Assembly: GCA_013811855.1 (NCBI GenBank)
Contig: JACCUL010000195.1
Coordinates: forward strand, 1-14,288
Direction: 5' to 3'
From: Acidimicrobiia bacterium
GTDB lineage: Bacteria; Actinomycetota; Acidimicrobiia; Acidimicrobiales; Ilumatobacteraceae
Length of the DNA: 14,288 nt
Both the position numbers and the translations under genes were made by a program. The notes under the pieces were generated by a model that ran no database searches, was not told the DNA's origin, and was given only the letters and a program-made list of their open reading frames with translations. Every line of letters starts with the position of its first letter. Positions within the stretch are counted from its first letter, which is position 1. Below, piece after piece: positions 6,026-14,204 of this stretch.

Positions 6026-6526
6026 CGGCGCTTCGTGATGCGTTCGCGTCGCCGGTGCGCGTGCTCGCCTACCGATGAGGCGGCGGGGTGGTCGTGCTCG
6101 GCGTGCAGCAGACGTCTCCCCGCCATGTGCAGCGGGCTTCGCCGATCTCGTGCCGTACGGTGGGTCCAACGGCGTCGTGCTCAATGGCGGCGCCTGGCTC
6201 GTGTCCGCTCAGAGCTGATCTGCACGTTCGTTGTTCCCTGCCGTCGGCCAGCCTCTTCGCAGGCTCCGCTGCTCGGTGCCACAGCCCGCACCATCACCGC
6301 GACCAGTGGGCGCGCACGTCGCTCACGCCGGCGCGAGTACCGATGCCGCCAGCGACGTCTGGACGGCATGTCAGCGTTCGACTCGCCGCCGTTGCCTGCT
6401 CGCTCTCGCGAGCGCGACATACTCCGCCCAACCCCAGCGCCGGCGAGCGGCGGGAAGGCGCGGCGGCGTGCGGCACCCGGTAAGTGTGCTATGAGAGGAG
6501 CCCGGCCGACGTTGAAGGGAGCCTCG
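6026..6526. other. 500-base stretch without a recognised gene
   Basis: Between the second methyltransferase and the DUF1326 gene no frame on either strand looks like a real protein; the open frames are Arg/Ser-rich and lack motifs. No tRNA arms, including no long-armed tRNA-Sec, were found. The stretch contains a perfect hairpin, GCTCGC/GCGAGC around TCTC at 6398-6413, without a following U-run. The promoter of the DUF1326/DUF2182 pair is presumably here, but no convincing boxes were seen. Confidence 0.5.
6398..6413. repeat. Perfect short inverted repeat upstream of DUF1326 gene
   Basis: GCTCGC and GCGAGC flank the four bases TCTC. It could be an operator, a terminator-like hairpin of the upstream operon (no U tract follows), or chance in GC-rich DNA. 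It sits about 114 bases before the DUF1326 start. Confidence 0.3.
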
Positions 6527-7129
6527 GTGAGCTGGACGATGGAAGGCGAGTTCTTCGAGAACTGTTCGTGCGACGCGATCTGTCCGTGCACCTGGTCGAA
6601 CATGGCCCGTCCCGCGACCTACGACGATTGCCGGTTCGCGCTCGCGTTCCAGGTGGAGCGGGGCGAGATCGAGGGCACGGACGTGTCCGGGCGGACCTTT
6701 GTGCTCGTCGCCCAGACTCCCCGCCTCATGCCAGAGGGAAACTGGAAGCTCGGGGTCCTCATCGACGACGGTGCCAGCCAGGAGCAGGTGGGTGCACTCG
6801 GGCGGGTTCTGGGAGGCGAGCTCGGTGGCCCGCCAGCGGCGGTCGCCCCGTTCCTGGGCGAGTTCCTCGGCATCGAACAGCTACCGATCACCATCACCAA
6901 CGACGGGCGCCGCCACCACGTGCAAGCGGGCCAAGCCATCGACTACCGCGGTGAGCGGATGCTCACCCCGGACGGCGAGGCGGTGTCGCTCACGAACATC
7001 GTCGTGCACCCCGCCGGGCCGACGCTCGGCCTCGCTCCGGTGGACCGCGTCGACAACAATGCGTTTGGCATCGACTGGAGCGGCGAAGGTCGCAGCGGGT
7101 TCGCGAACAGGTTCGCCTGGTCCGCCTGA
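6527..7129 (+). CDS. DUF1326 domain protein
   Basis: This is a 200-residue protein of the DUF1326 family, whose biochemical function I do not know. The N-terminus has the family's cysteine cluster ENCSCDAICPCTW (Cys13, Cys15, Cys19, Cys21), which looks suited to metal or metalloid binding, followed by DDCRFALAF and, near the end, VDNNAFGIDWSG. GTG 6527 is chosen because GAAGGGA lies six bases upstream and the protein then begins at the usual family position, VSWTMEGEFFENC; an in-frame ATG at 6491 would add 12 unmatched residues. Its TGA overlaps the ATG of the DUF2182 gene by one base. DUF1326 and DUF2182 genes are often neighbours, which suggests a shared complex or pathway. A role in metal or metalloid handling next to the methyltransferase cluster is inference. 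Confidence 0.88.
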   Translation: MSWTMEGEFFENCSCDAICPCTWSNMARPATYDDCRFALAFQVERGEIEGTDVSGRTFVLVAQTPRLMPEGNWKLGVLIDDGASQEQVGALGRVLGGELGGPPAAVAPFLGEFLGIEQLPITITNDGRRHHVQAGQAIDYRGERMLTPDGEAVSLTNIVVHPAGPTLGLAPVDRVDNNAFGIDWSGEGRSGFANRFAWSA

Positions 7130-7938
7130 TGGTCGACGTGGCGGGGGCGGCCCATCCGCTCCCGCGGCGGGCGCGGCTGCCCGCGTCGGGCGTCGTCTTG
7201 AACATGCTCGCGGTCCTGGCGTGGGTGGCCACGATCGCGTGGGCGACCCGTCGAGACATGTCGACGATGCCTGGCACGATGGGCCTCGGGCTGGCCGAGT
7301 TCGTGGCCATGTGGGCGCTGATGATGACGGCGATGATGTTGCCGTCCGTCTGGCCCTTCGTGGCCGTGTACGAGCGGACCGTCCGGGTTCACCGTGTCGC
7401 TCGCCTCGGCGCGCTTGCTGGTGGCTATCTGATGGCGTGGGCGGTGGCGGGCGTCGCCGCCTTTGGCGTGGCGTGGGTGTTCGGGGAGTTGGCGGCCGAT
7501 CGTCCCGGGCTGGCCCGCGCGGTCGCGGTGGCCGCCTTTGCCGCCCTCGGTATCTACCAGCTGACGCCGCTCAAGTTCCGCTGCCTCAGTCATTGCCGCT
7601 CGCCGCTCGCCCATCTCCTGCACTACGCGTCGTTCAAAGGACCCCTCCGCGACCTTCGAGCCGGGATCGAACACGGCCTGTACTGCCTCGGGTGCTGCTG
7701 GGCGTTGATGCTGGTGCTTCTCGCCTTCGGCGTGATGAACCTGCCGGCCATGATCGCCGTGGCGGTCATCATCGCCGTGGAGAAGGTGTGGCGCTTCGGC
7801 GAGGCGTTCGCCCGAGTCGTCGGCGTGAGCGCGCTGATCTACGGCGCGATGGTTGGCATCAGCCCGTCCCTGGCGCCGGGTCTCGATCCCGACATGATCA
7901 TGGACGACGACATGGAGATGGACGGACTGCAGGAGTAG
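7129..7938 (+). CDS. DUF2182 predicted metal-binding integral membrane protein
   Basis: This 269-residue membrane protein belongs to the DUF2182 family. Hydrophobic segments lie at about 22-40, 60-83, 98-120, 124-145, 185-222 and 230-250. The segment with WALMMTAMMLPSVWPF is the family hallmark. Two cysteine clusters, FRCLSHCRSP and LYCLGCCW, flank a cytoplasmic or periplasmic loop and could bind metal; the acidic, Met-rich tail DPDMIMDDDMEMDG adds to that picture. The ATG overlaps the DUF1326 stop (TGATG), so the two are translationally coupled. Family function is not established to my knowledge; the 'metal-binding' label is a database-style prediction. Confidence 0.88.
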   Translation: MVDVAGAAHPLPRRARLPASGVVLNMLAVLAWVATIAWATRRDMSTMPGTMGLGLAEFVAMWALMMTAMMLPSVWPFVAVYERTVRVHRVARLGALAGGYLMAWAVAGVAAFGVAWVFGELAADRPGLARAVAVAAFAALGIYQLTPLKFRCLSHCRSPLAHLLHYASFKGPLRDLRAGIEHGLYCLGCCWALMLVLLAFGVMNLPAMIAVAVIIAVEKVWRFGEAFARVVGVSALIYGAMVGISPSLAPGLDPDMIMDDDMEMDGLQE

Positions 7939-7982
7939 TCGGATTGGTCGGGTTCCGCCGGCGCCGCGCTGCGGAGAGGGGA

Positions 7983-8621
7983 TCAGCGGCGGGCGGCCGC
8001 CAGCCACGCCGACTCGTCGATCGCTACGACGTCGGGTCCCGCATAAGGCGCGAAGCCCTCCCTGAGGGCGTCGACCGCGGCGGCCACGTTCTCCTCGGGT
8101 TTGCCTGCGAACAGCCGCTGGCTCTCCGGGAGCGACGTGATGAAGTCGGTGACATCGTCGACGTCGTTTCCGATGGGGATCGGCCGGATGATCGCCTCGA
8201 TGGTGACGTCACGGAAGCCGCCGGCGTGGATGGCCCGCTCGAGGCGGTTCCCGTCGGCGAACGCGAATGGGCCGGGCGTGCCGGGCGGACCGAGATTCGG
8301 TACCCGACGTGAGGGGCGGCGGCGAAGGCGACGGCGACCCATTCGCTTTGGAGGGGATGTCCCCCGGGCACACGACGGCCAGCCGGCCGCCGCGGCGGAC
8401 GGCTCGGCTCAGGTTGGTGAGTGCCGCATCGGGGTCCTCGAAGAACATGATCCCGACCGGCTGATCACTCCCCCCGGGAGATACCCGGCGGGCCGCGGTG
8501 AGGGTCGTGGTGCCTTACCGCAGCCCACGTCGAGTACCCGTTCGCCGGGCTCCAGCCGCACGGCGTCGAGCATCGCCTCGCCGAACGGGCCGTTCATCGC
8601 TTCGATGCGGTCGGCTTCTCG
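7983..8621 (-). pseudogene. Decayed SAM methyltransferase gene
   Basis: Pieces of one methyltransferase lie in order on the minus strand but in different frames. The N-terminal part READRIEAMNGPFGEAML with motif I RVLDVGCG is in one frame (about 8621-8517). Then comes PVGIMFFEDPDAALTNL with GGRLAVVCPGD in a second (about 8466-8350), EWVAVAFAAAPHVG in a third (about 8342-8305), and the C-terminal part from GTPGPFAFADG to a TGA at 7985-7983. About 50 residues of the Rossmann fold between motif I and MFFEDP are missing, so this is real decay and not just sequencing error. It resembles UbiE-like enzymes of about 260-280 residues with unknown substrate. It is convergent with the DUF2182 gene. Confidence 0.75.
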
Positions 8622-8623
8622 TA

Positions 8624-8964
8624 GCCCTCGGTCACGATTCGCGGGACCTCCACCTCCCGGTCACTCAACCCGGCGGGCCGCAGGTCACGTCGGCCGGCCG
8701 GGTGTGGCTGCCCGGCGGCGGCGAGCACGGCCTCGACGGCGTCGGAGTCGAGGCGGCCACGACGCGCGTCGAGCAGCGTTCGGCCCGGGCCTGATCGGGA
8801 TCGAGCGCCGGTGAATGGGGGCGGCGTTGGGTCATCGCCTGAAACGCGTCCGCCGCGGCCAGCACCTTGGCTTCGATGCCGATGGCGGCCCCGCCACAGC
8901 CCCGGTGGTACCCGGATCCCTCCAGGCACCAGCGCTGGTGAGGATGAGCCCCGACGCGCCGCAG
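8624..8964 (-). pseudogene. Remnant of an HD-GYP/LuxR-type regulator
   Basis: The minus strand reads CLEGSGYHRG, then KVLAAADAFQAMTQRRPHSP, the end of an HD-GYP-type domain. After a frameshift near 8776 comes GRLDSDAVEAVLAAAG and finally GLSDREVEVPRIVTEG, the first helix of a LuxR-type DNA-binding domain. The catalytic HD part upstream and the rest of the helix-turn-helix downstream are missing. The remnant runs straight into the N-terminus of the decayed methyltransferase at about 8622, so the junction looks like a deletion scar. Intact relatives as I recall them pair an HD domain with a C-terminal LuxR helix-turn-helix. Confidence 0.65.
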
Positions 8965-9020
8965 CCTCGGCGGCCGGGTGGTGCCGGAGCTTGTCGGCTG
9001 CGCGGGAGCCCTCGGCCCGA

Positions 9021-10109
9021 CTACACGTTGAAGCGGAACTCCATGACGTCGCCGTCGGCGGCGATGTAGTCCTTGCCCTCGAGGCGGATCTTGCCCAGCT
9101 CCTTGGCCTTGGTCCACGAGCCGATGCCGAGCAGCTCGTCCCACTGGATGACCTCGACGCGGATGAACCCGCGCTGGAAGTCGGTGTGGATGCGCCCGGC
9201 GCACTGCGGCGCCGTCGAGCCCTCGTAGAACGTCCACGCCCGGCTCTCCTTGTCCCCGGTCGTCAGGAACGTGCGCAGGCCGAGCAGGTGGTACGCCCGC
9301 TGCACCATGCGGAACAGCGCGCCCTCGCCGAGCCCGAAGCCCTCCAGCATCTCGGCCCGCTCGCCCGGGTCCTCGATGGTGGCCGCCTCCGCCTCCAGCT
9401 GCACGCACATGCCGATGACCTCGACCTCCTCGCCGGCCTCGTTCAGCTCGGCCGCGACCATGGCTTCGGCGGCCGGGATGTCGTCGAGGTCGCCCTCGCC
9501 CACGTTGACGACGGCCAGCACCCGCCGGTTCGTCAGGAGGAAGTACGGGGCGAGGATGCGCCGGTGGTCGGCCGACAGGCCGGTTCGATACAGCGGCCGG
9601 CCCGCCGACAGTGCGTCGTTGGCGGCGGTCAGCGCGGCGAGCTCGTCGCCGAGTGAGCGGTCCAGCTTGGACTGGCGCTGGACCTGGGCCAGGCGCCGCT
9701 CCACCGTCTCCAGGTCGGCGAGCGCCAGCTCCAGCTCGACGACGCGCAGGTGCTCCAGCGGGTCGGACGGGCCCGACACGTCGTCGTTCTCGAAGGCCCG
9801 CAGCACGAACACGACGGCGTCGACCTCGCGGATGTTGGCCAGAAACCTGTTGCCGAGGCCCTCGCCTTTGCTGGCGCCCTCGACGAGCCCGCCGATGTCG
9901 ACGACCTGCACCGCGGCGTGCACGACGTTGCGGCTGGCCGACATCACGGCGAGGCGGTCGAGCCGTTCGTCGGGGACCCTGGCCACGCCGATGTTGGGAT
10001 CCTTGGTGGCGAAGGCGTATGGCGCGGCGAGCGCGCCGCCGCCGGTCAGCGCGTTGTACAGCGAGCTCTTGCCGGCGTTGGGCAGGCCGACGAGGCCGAA
10101 CCGTTCCAT
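9021..10109 (-). CDS. ychF: YchF/Obg-family redox-regulated P-loop ATPase
   Basis: This 362-residue protein is a near full-length YchF (OLA1-like) P-loop NTPase, which prefers ATP over GTP and binds ribosomes. Visible are the P-loop GLPNAGKSS (about 8-16), the G2 region YAFATKDPNIGVARVPD, the DIGGLVEGASKGEGLGNRFL switch motif, and the C-terminal TGS domain ending in GKDYIAADGDVMEFRFNV, the universal YchF terminus. ATG 10109 gives MERFGLVG, the expected N-terminus; no strong ribosome binding site precedes it, but the stop of the DUF3291 gene is only 14 bases upstream, so translation may be coupled. It is a conserved housekeeping gene with no frameshift, useful as a check on local sequence quality. 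Confidence 0.96.
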   Translation of the reverse strand: MERFGLVGLPNAGKSSLYNALTGGGALAAPYAFATKDPNIGVARVPDERLDRLAVMSASRNVVHAAVQVVDIGGLVEGASKGEGLGNRFLANIREVDAVVFVLRAFENDDVSGPSDPLEHLRVVELELALADLETVERRLAQVQRQSKLDRSLGDELAALTAANDALSAGRPLYRTGLSADHRRILAPYFLLTNRRVLAVVNVGEGDLDDIPAAEAMVAAELNEAGEEVEVIGMCVQLEAEAATIEDPGERAEMLEGFGLGEGALFRMVQRAYHLLGLRTFLTTGDKESRAWTFYEGSTAPQCAGRIHTDFQRGFIRVEVIQWDELLGIGSWTKAKELGKIRLEGKDYIAADGDVMEFRFNV

Positions 10110-10123
10110 GAGGGTGGGTGACG

Positions 10124-10585
10124 CTACCGACGACTCCTGAGCGTGAACGCCCGGTCGGTGACGCCGTTGGCGCGCAGGTCGGCCAGGCGCTCCATGGCCT
10201 CCTCGACGGAGGGGTGGTGGCCAGCTGGCACCCACCAACACACGAGGATGGCCTCGCCGAGCCGTTCGAACCACTCCCGTCGCCGGCGCAGGAAGGCGGC
10301 GTGCGCGGTGCGGAACACGAAGTGGTACAGGGCGTCGGCCGACGTCCAGACGGACATGTTGATGATCATCAGGGGGTCGTCGAACGCGGTGACGTAGCTC
10401 GACGAGCGGCCCTCCTCGTCGACGAGGCGCCACACGAACCCCGGCGACGACTCGGCGAGCGCGTTGACCTCGTCCAGCGCGTCGACGAACTCGGCGGTGT
10501 CCGGATGGTCGAGCGGCTCGTGCAGCCGGGCCACGTTGAACTGTGCCAACTGCCGCCCGCCGGTCGCCGGTGTGTCGGGGGTCAT
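10124..10585 (-). CDS. DUF3291 domain protein
   Basis: This 153-residue cytoplasmic protein matches the DUF3291 family, distantly similar in fold to antibiotic-biosynthesis monooxygenases (dimeric alpha-beta barrels). Family features are LAQFNVARL at the N-terminus, ALAESSPGFVWRL, then NMSVWTSADALYHFVFRTAH and WWVPAGHHPSVEEAMERL. ATG 10585 overlaps the stop of the IclR gene as ATGA, and the gene ends 14 bases before ychF, so the three genes likely form one transcript. No function is established and no catalytic residues can be named. Confidence 0.82.
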   Translation of the reverse strand: MTPDTPATGGRQLAQFNVARLHEPLDHPDTAEFVDALDEVNALAESSPGFVWRLVDEEGRSSSYVTAFDDPLMIINMSVWTSADALYHFVFRTAHAAFLRRRREWFERLGEAILVCWWVPAGHHPSVEEAMERLADLRANGVTDRAFTLRSRR

Positions 10586-11364
10586 GGGCGCATCGAACCG
10601 AGCGCGGCGGCCGTCTCCTCCAACGCCGCGGCGAGGTCCGGCACCCGATCGTCGGTGATGCGCACCGCCGGTCCTTGGATGGCGATCGCCGCCCACGGAG
10701 CGCCGTCCTCGCCGCGCAGCGGGGCGCCGATCGTGCGCACGCCGGCGTCGCGTTCGCCGTCGTTCAACGACCACCCCCGGTGCCGGGTGGCCAGCAGATC
10801 GTCGAGCAGGGCCTCCCGGGTCGTCATCGTGTGACCCGTGTAGCGGTCCAGCCCGCCCAGCGCGTCCACCTCGACGGCCGGATCGGGGGAGAACGCCAGC
10901 AGCGCCTTGCCCATCGCCGACGCGTGGATCGGCACCCGGGTGCCGGCGGCCTGCTCGAAGCGCAGCGGGTGCACCGAGGCGACGTGGAGGACGATGAGCA
11001 CCTCGTCGCCGAGGCGGGTGCCGAGGTTGACCGACTCGCCCGTGCGTGCCCCGAGGGCCTCGAGCGCCGGGAGCAGGCGGTCGAACCCGAGGTGGGCCTC
11101 GGCTCGGCGGCCGAGCGCGACGACTAGCGAGCCGAGGTGGTAGCGCTCGGTGCGCTCGTCCTGGCCGAGCAGGCCGCCGACGTGGAGCGCCCGCATCAAC
11201 CGGTGGGCCGTGCTGACGGTCAACCCGGTGCGCTGGGCCACGTCCGAGACGCCGAGATCACCGTCGGCCTCGGCGAAGCAGTTGAGCACCGTGAGCGCCC
11301 GCTCGACGGCCTGCGACCCCGTGCGCGGAGAAGTCGGGAAATCCGTGCGTCCGTCGATGGGCAT
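10582..11364 (-). CDS. IclR-family transcriptional regulator
   Basis: This 260-residue regulator has an N-terminal winged helix-turn-helix (about 16-80, with AVERALTVLNCFAEADGDLG and the recognition helix TVSTAHRLMRAL) and a C-terminal IclR effector-binding domain (about 90-255, with IHASAMGKALLA, the GHTMTTREALLDDL region and GVRTIGAPLRGEDG). IclR proteins bind small carbon compounds and usually control an adjacent operon. It is divergent from the ABC importer, with 78 bases between the starts and a TTCC-N8-GGAA repeat in between, so it probably regulates the importer, itself, or both. ATG 11364 is the natural start; the upstream ribosome binding site is weak (GGGACGAG, seven bases away). 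Confidence 0.93.
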   Translation of the reverse strand: MPIDGRTDFPTSPRTGSQAVERALTVLNCFAEADGDLGVSDVAQRTGLTVSTAHRLMRALHVGGLLGQDERTERYHLGSLVVALGRRAEAHLGFDRLLPALEALGARTGESVNLGTRLGDEVLIVLHVASVHPLRFEQAAGTRVPIHASAMGKALLAFSPDPAVEVDALGGLDRYTGHTMTTREALLDDLLATRHRGWSLNDGERDAGVRTIGAPLRGEDGAPWAAIAIQGPAVRITDDRVPDLAAALEETAAALGSMRP

Positions 11365-11394
11365 GGCTACACTCGTCCCACGTTACAGGAGGCG

Positions 11395-11410
11395 TTCCCA
11401 TATTGCGGAA
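11395..11410. promoter_or_regulatory. Candidate IclR-type operator
   Basis: TTCCCATATTGCGGAA has four-base inverted ends (TTCC/GGAA) around an AT centre, resembling operators of actinobacterial IclR regulators. It sits midway between the IclR start and the ABC-importer start, 33 bases before the latter's ATG. Regulation of the importer by the neighbouring IclR protein is inferred. Confidence 0.5.
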
Positions 11411-11442
11411 AGACGCGACCCCCACATCGTGAAGGACGGGCA

Positions 11443-12564
11443 ATGAGGCGCACGAACCACCGTTGGCTCACGATCGGACTCCTCCCGCTGCTCGGCCTCG
11501 CCGCCGTCGGGTGCGGAGACGACGAGGGCACTGACGGCGCCCACCCTGACACGTCGCCCGGCGTGACGGAACCGGCCGGGAGCACGCCGGCCACCGCGGG
11601 CGGCCAGGGCCGCGACATCGTCGGCCTCAAGCTCGGGTACTTCCCCAACGTCACGCACGCGCCGGCGATCATCGGCCTCGAGGAGGGCATCTTCGCCGAG
11701 GCCGTCGGTGACGGTGTCGAGATCACCCCGCAGGACTACAACTCGGGCACCGAAGTCATCGAAGCGCTGTTCGCCGAAGACATCGACATCAGCTTCATCG
11801 GCCCCAACCCGGCGATCAACGGCTACGCCCAGTCCAACGGCGAGGCCCTGCGCATCGTCTCCGGCACGACATCGGGCGGCGCGTCGCTCGTCGTGCGTGA
11901 CGGCATCGACAGCGTCGAGGACCTGGCCGGAACCACCCTGTCCACGCCGTCGCTCGGCAACACCCAGGACGTGGCCCTCCGGGCGTGGCTCAAGGAGCAG
12001 GGCTTCGAGACCGACACCGCCGGGGGCGGCGAGGTGAGCGTCCTGCCGCAGGAGAACGCCGACACGTTGACGGCGTTGCAGACCGGCGCCATCGACGGCG
12101 CCTGGGTGCCCGAGCCGTGGGCCACCAGGCTGGTCCTCGAGGGCGGCGGCACGGTGCTCCTCGACGAGAAGGAGCTGTGGCCGGAGGGTCAGTTCGTGAC
12201 GACCCACGTGATCGTCGCCACCGCGTTCCTGGAGGAGCACCCGGACGTCGTACGGGACTTCCTCACGGGGCTGGCCGACGCGATCGACGTCGCCAACGGC
12301 GATGCGACGGCGGCGCAGACGATCGTCAACGACGGCATCGAGGAAGCGACCACCAAGCGGCTGGCCGACGAGACCATGGCCGGGGCGTGGGAGAACCTCG
12401 AGTTCACCCTCGATCCGGTCGCCTCGTCCCTGCAGAAGTCGGCCGACGACGCCGTGTCCGTCGGTCTGCTCGACGAGGTCGACCTCGGCGGCATCTACGA
12501 CCTGACGCTGCTCAACGAGGTGCTGGCCGAGCGGGACGAGGATGCCGTTGGGGGGTTGCAATGA
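11443..12564 (+). CDS. ABC importer substrate-binding lipoprotein (NMT1/SsuA/TauA-like)
   Basis: This 373-residue protein is the extracytoplasmic binding component of an ABC importer. It begins with MRRTNHR, a hydrophobic stretch and a lipobox ending in VGC (Cys24), so it should be a membrane-anchored lipoprotein. After a low-complexity linker the mature domain reads LKLGYFPNVTHAPAIIGLEE and continues with GIFAEAVGD, the start typical of the aliphatic sulfonate/taurine/nitrate family; ALFAEDIDISFIGPNPAI and GAIDGAWVPEPWA are further hallmarks. ATG 11443 has AAGGA six bases upstream. The stop overlaps the ATPase start as ATGA. The specific substrate is not readable; sulfonates are a reasonable guess, and pyrimidine-precursor or carboxylate transporters of the same fold are alternatives. 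Confidence 0.9.
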   Translation: MRRTNHRWLTIGLLPLLGLAAVGCGDDEGTDGAHPDTSPGVTEPAGSTPATAGGQGRDIVGLKLGYFPNVTHAPAIIGLEEGIFAEAVGDGVEITPQDYNSGTEVIEALFAEDIDISFIGPNPAINGYAQSNGEALRIVSGTTSGGASLVVRDGIDSVEDLAGTTLSTPSLGNTQDVALRAWLKEQGFETDTAGGGEVSVLPQENADTLTALQTGAIDGAWVPEPWATRLVLEGGGTVLLDEKELWPEGQFVTTHVIVATAFLEEHPDVVRDFLTGLADAIDVANGDATAAQTIVNDGIEEATTKRLADETMAGAWENLEFTLDPVASSLQKSADDAVSVGLLDEVDLGGIYDLTLLNEVLAERDEDAVGGLQ

Positions 12565-13307
12565 GTACGGCGATCTCGCTGCGCGGCGTCACCAAGACGT
12601 TCGGTGCCGGGCGCGACGGGCTCACGGCGCTGACCGAGGTCAACCTCGACGTCGGACGCGGCGAGTTCGTCTGCCTGATCGGGGCGTCCGGCTGCGGCAA
12701 GTCGACGATCCTCAACCTGGTCGCCGGCCTCGATCGGCCCTCCACGGGCACGGTCGAGGCCGGCGGACGGCCAGCGCTGATGTTCCAGGAGTCGGCCCTG
12801 TTCCCGTGGCTCACCGTGGCCTCGAACATCGAGCTGCCGATGCGCCTCGCCGGCGTGTCGAAGACCGAGCGCAAGGCGCGCGTCGAGCAGCTGATCAGCG
12901 CCGTCCACCTGGACGGGTTCGCCAGGAAGCGACCCCATCAGCTGTCGGGCGGCATGCGCCAGCGCGGCGCGTTGGCTCGGGCCTTCGCTCAGGACACCGA
13001 CGTCCTGCTGATGGACGAGCCATTCGGCGCCCTCGACGCGATGACCCGCGACTCCCTGCACGAAGAGCTCGAGACCCTGGTCCACGACCGCAACCTGACC
13101 GTGCTGTTCGTGACCCACAACATGCGCGAGGCGGCCAGGCTCGGCGACCGCATCGTCGTGCTGTCACCACGGCCCGGCAGGGTGCGCGCCGTCGTCGACG
13201 TCGACATCCCCCGGCCGCGGCGGATCGACTCGCCCGAGGTGGCCGAACTGGCCGCCGGCGTGACCGACCAACTGCGCGAGGAGGTGCTGGCCCATGCTCG
13301 TCGTTGA
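12561..13307 (+). CDS. ABC importer ATPase (SsuB/TauB/NrtD-like)
   Basis: This 248-residue ATPase energises the importer from the cytoplasmic side. It shows Walker A GASGCGKST (41-49), Q-loop Gln76 in FQESALFPWLT, the signature LSGGMRQR (128-135), Walker B VLLMDEP (148-154), the D-loop GALDA and the switch histidine His186 in VTHNMREA. The sequence of the Q-loop and the C-terminal LSPRPGRV are typical of nitrate/sulfonate/taurine transporters. Its ATG overlaps the binding-protein stop (ATGA), and the permease start lies 14 bases inside its 3' end, so the three genes are one coupled operon. All catalytic motifs are intact. Confidence 0.95.
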   Translation: MSTAISLRGVTKTFGAGRDGLTALTEVNLDVGRGEFVCLIGASGCGKSTILNLVAGLDRPSTGTVEAGGRPALMFQESALFPWLTVASNIELPMRLAGVSKTERKARVEQLISAVHLDGFARKRPHQLSGGMRQRGALARAFAQDTDVLLMDEPFGALDAMTRDSLHEELETLVHDRNLTVLFVTHNMREAARLGDRIVVLSPRPGRVRAVVDVDIPRPRRIDSPEVAELAAGVTDQLREEVLAHARR

Positions 13308-14180
13308 CGACACGCTCTCGTCGGCCGGCGAGGGCGACGTGACGTACCGCCGGGAGGCGGTCGTCGACCCGGCGGGCCCGCCGAAGCACGTCGGCGAGGG
13401 ACGTGGGGCGCGGATCTGGCTCGCCGTCTGGCCGAAGGTCGCGGCGATCGGGTTGGCGTTGCTGGCGTGGCAATGCGTGGTGTGGAGCGGGTGGCGGCCG
13501 GAGTACGTGCTGCCCGGCCCGGTCGCCGTGTTCCGCGAGCTCGGCTCGCTCACCGCCGACGGCATCATCACCGACGCCCTCTGGATCACGCTGCAGCGGG
13601 CCGCCAAGGGCTTCGCCGTGGCGCTCGGCATCGGCGTGATCATCGGCGGGCTGGTGACGTCGTCGCGGACCGTCCGCTCGGCGGTCGGCTCGATGATCAC
13701 CGGCCTGCAGACGATGCCGTCGATCGCGTGGTCCCCCTGTCGCTCCTGCTGTTCAAGCAGAGCGAGGGAGCGATCATGTTCGTCGTCGTGCTCGGCGCGG
13801 CACCGTCGATCGCCAACGGCCTGATCGCCGGCGTCGACCACACGCCGCCGATCCTCCTGCGGGCCGGTCACATGATGGGCGCTCGGGGTTGGTCGAAGTT
13901 CCGTCACGTCGTGTTGCCGGCGTCGATGCCGTCGTTCGTCGGTGGGCTCAAGCAGGGCTGGGCGTTCGCCTGGCGCAGCCTGATGGCGGGCGAGCTGCTG
14001 GTCGTCATCGCCGCGACCCCATCGATCGGACTGCGGCTGGACACCGCCCGCCAGCTCAACCAGGCCGAGAGCCTGATCTCGTGGATGATCGTCATCCTCG
14101 TGATCGGCATCCTGGTCGACGTCGTCTTCGACCGGGCCAACACCGCCATCCGTCGCCGGTGGGGCGTCGTCGACGCCTGA
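13294..14180 (+). pseudogene. ABC importer permease, one-base frameshift
   Basis: The permease starts at ATG 13294 inside the end of the ATPase gene and would be about 295 residues with a cytoplasmic N-terminus of about 45 residues and five to six membrane helices (BPD_transp_1 fold). The first part ends in the family motif GLQTMPSIAW; at about 13730 the frame breaks and the rest, from VPLSLLLFKQSE through the EAA-type loop HMMGARGWSKFRHVVLPASM to VVDA and TGA 14178-14180, continues in another frame. Adding one base in TGGTCCCCC gives SIAW-V-PLSLLLFK, as in relatives. Since the rest of the operon is intact and the C-rich run is error-prone, a sequencing error is likely; otherwise the importer is inactive. 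Confidence 0.88.
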
Positions 14181-14197
14181 GCCGACGGGTCGGGCTC
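14179..14197. terminator. Possible hairpin between convergent genes
   Basis: GAGCC (14179-14183) can pair with GGCTC (14193-14197), extended by GA/TC with one bulged base around the loop CGGG. It lies at the end of the permease gene, before the convergent partial gene. There is no U-run, so it is at best a weak, GC-organism-style terminator. Confidence 0.3.
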
Positions 14198-14204
14198 GCC
14201 GGGC

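Noticed and set aside
6491..6526. Earlier ATG start for the DUF1326 protein
   Set aside because: The extra residues do not look like the family and the GTG at 6527 has a better-placed GAAGGGA.
6026..6526. A tRNA-Sec or other selenocysteine machinery gene in the gap after the methyltransferases
   Set aside because: No cloverleaf, long variable arm or T-arm sequence was found on either strand.
11383..12561. A 392-codon open frame on the minus strand
   Set aside because: It is antisense to the substrate-binding lipoprotein, which has a clear lipobox, ribosome binding site and family motifs.
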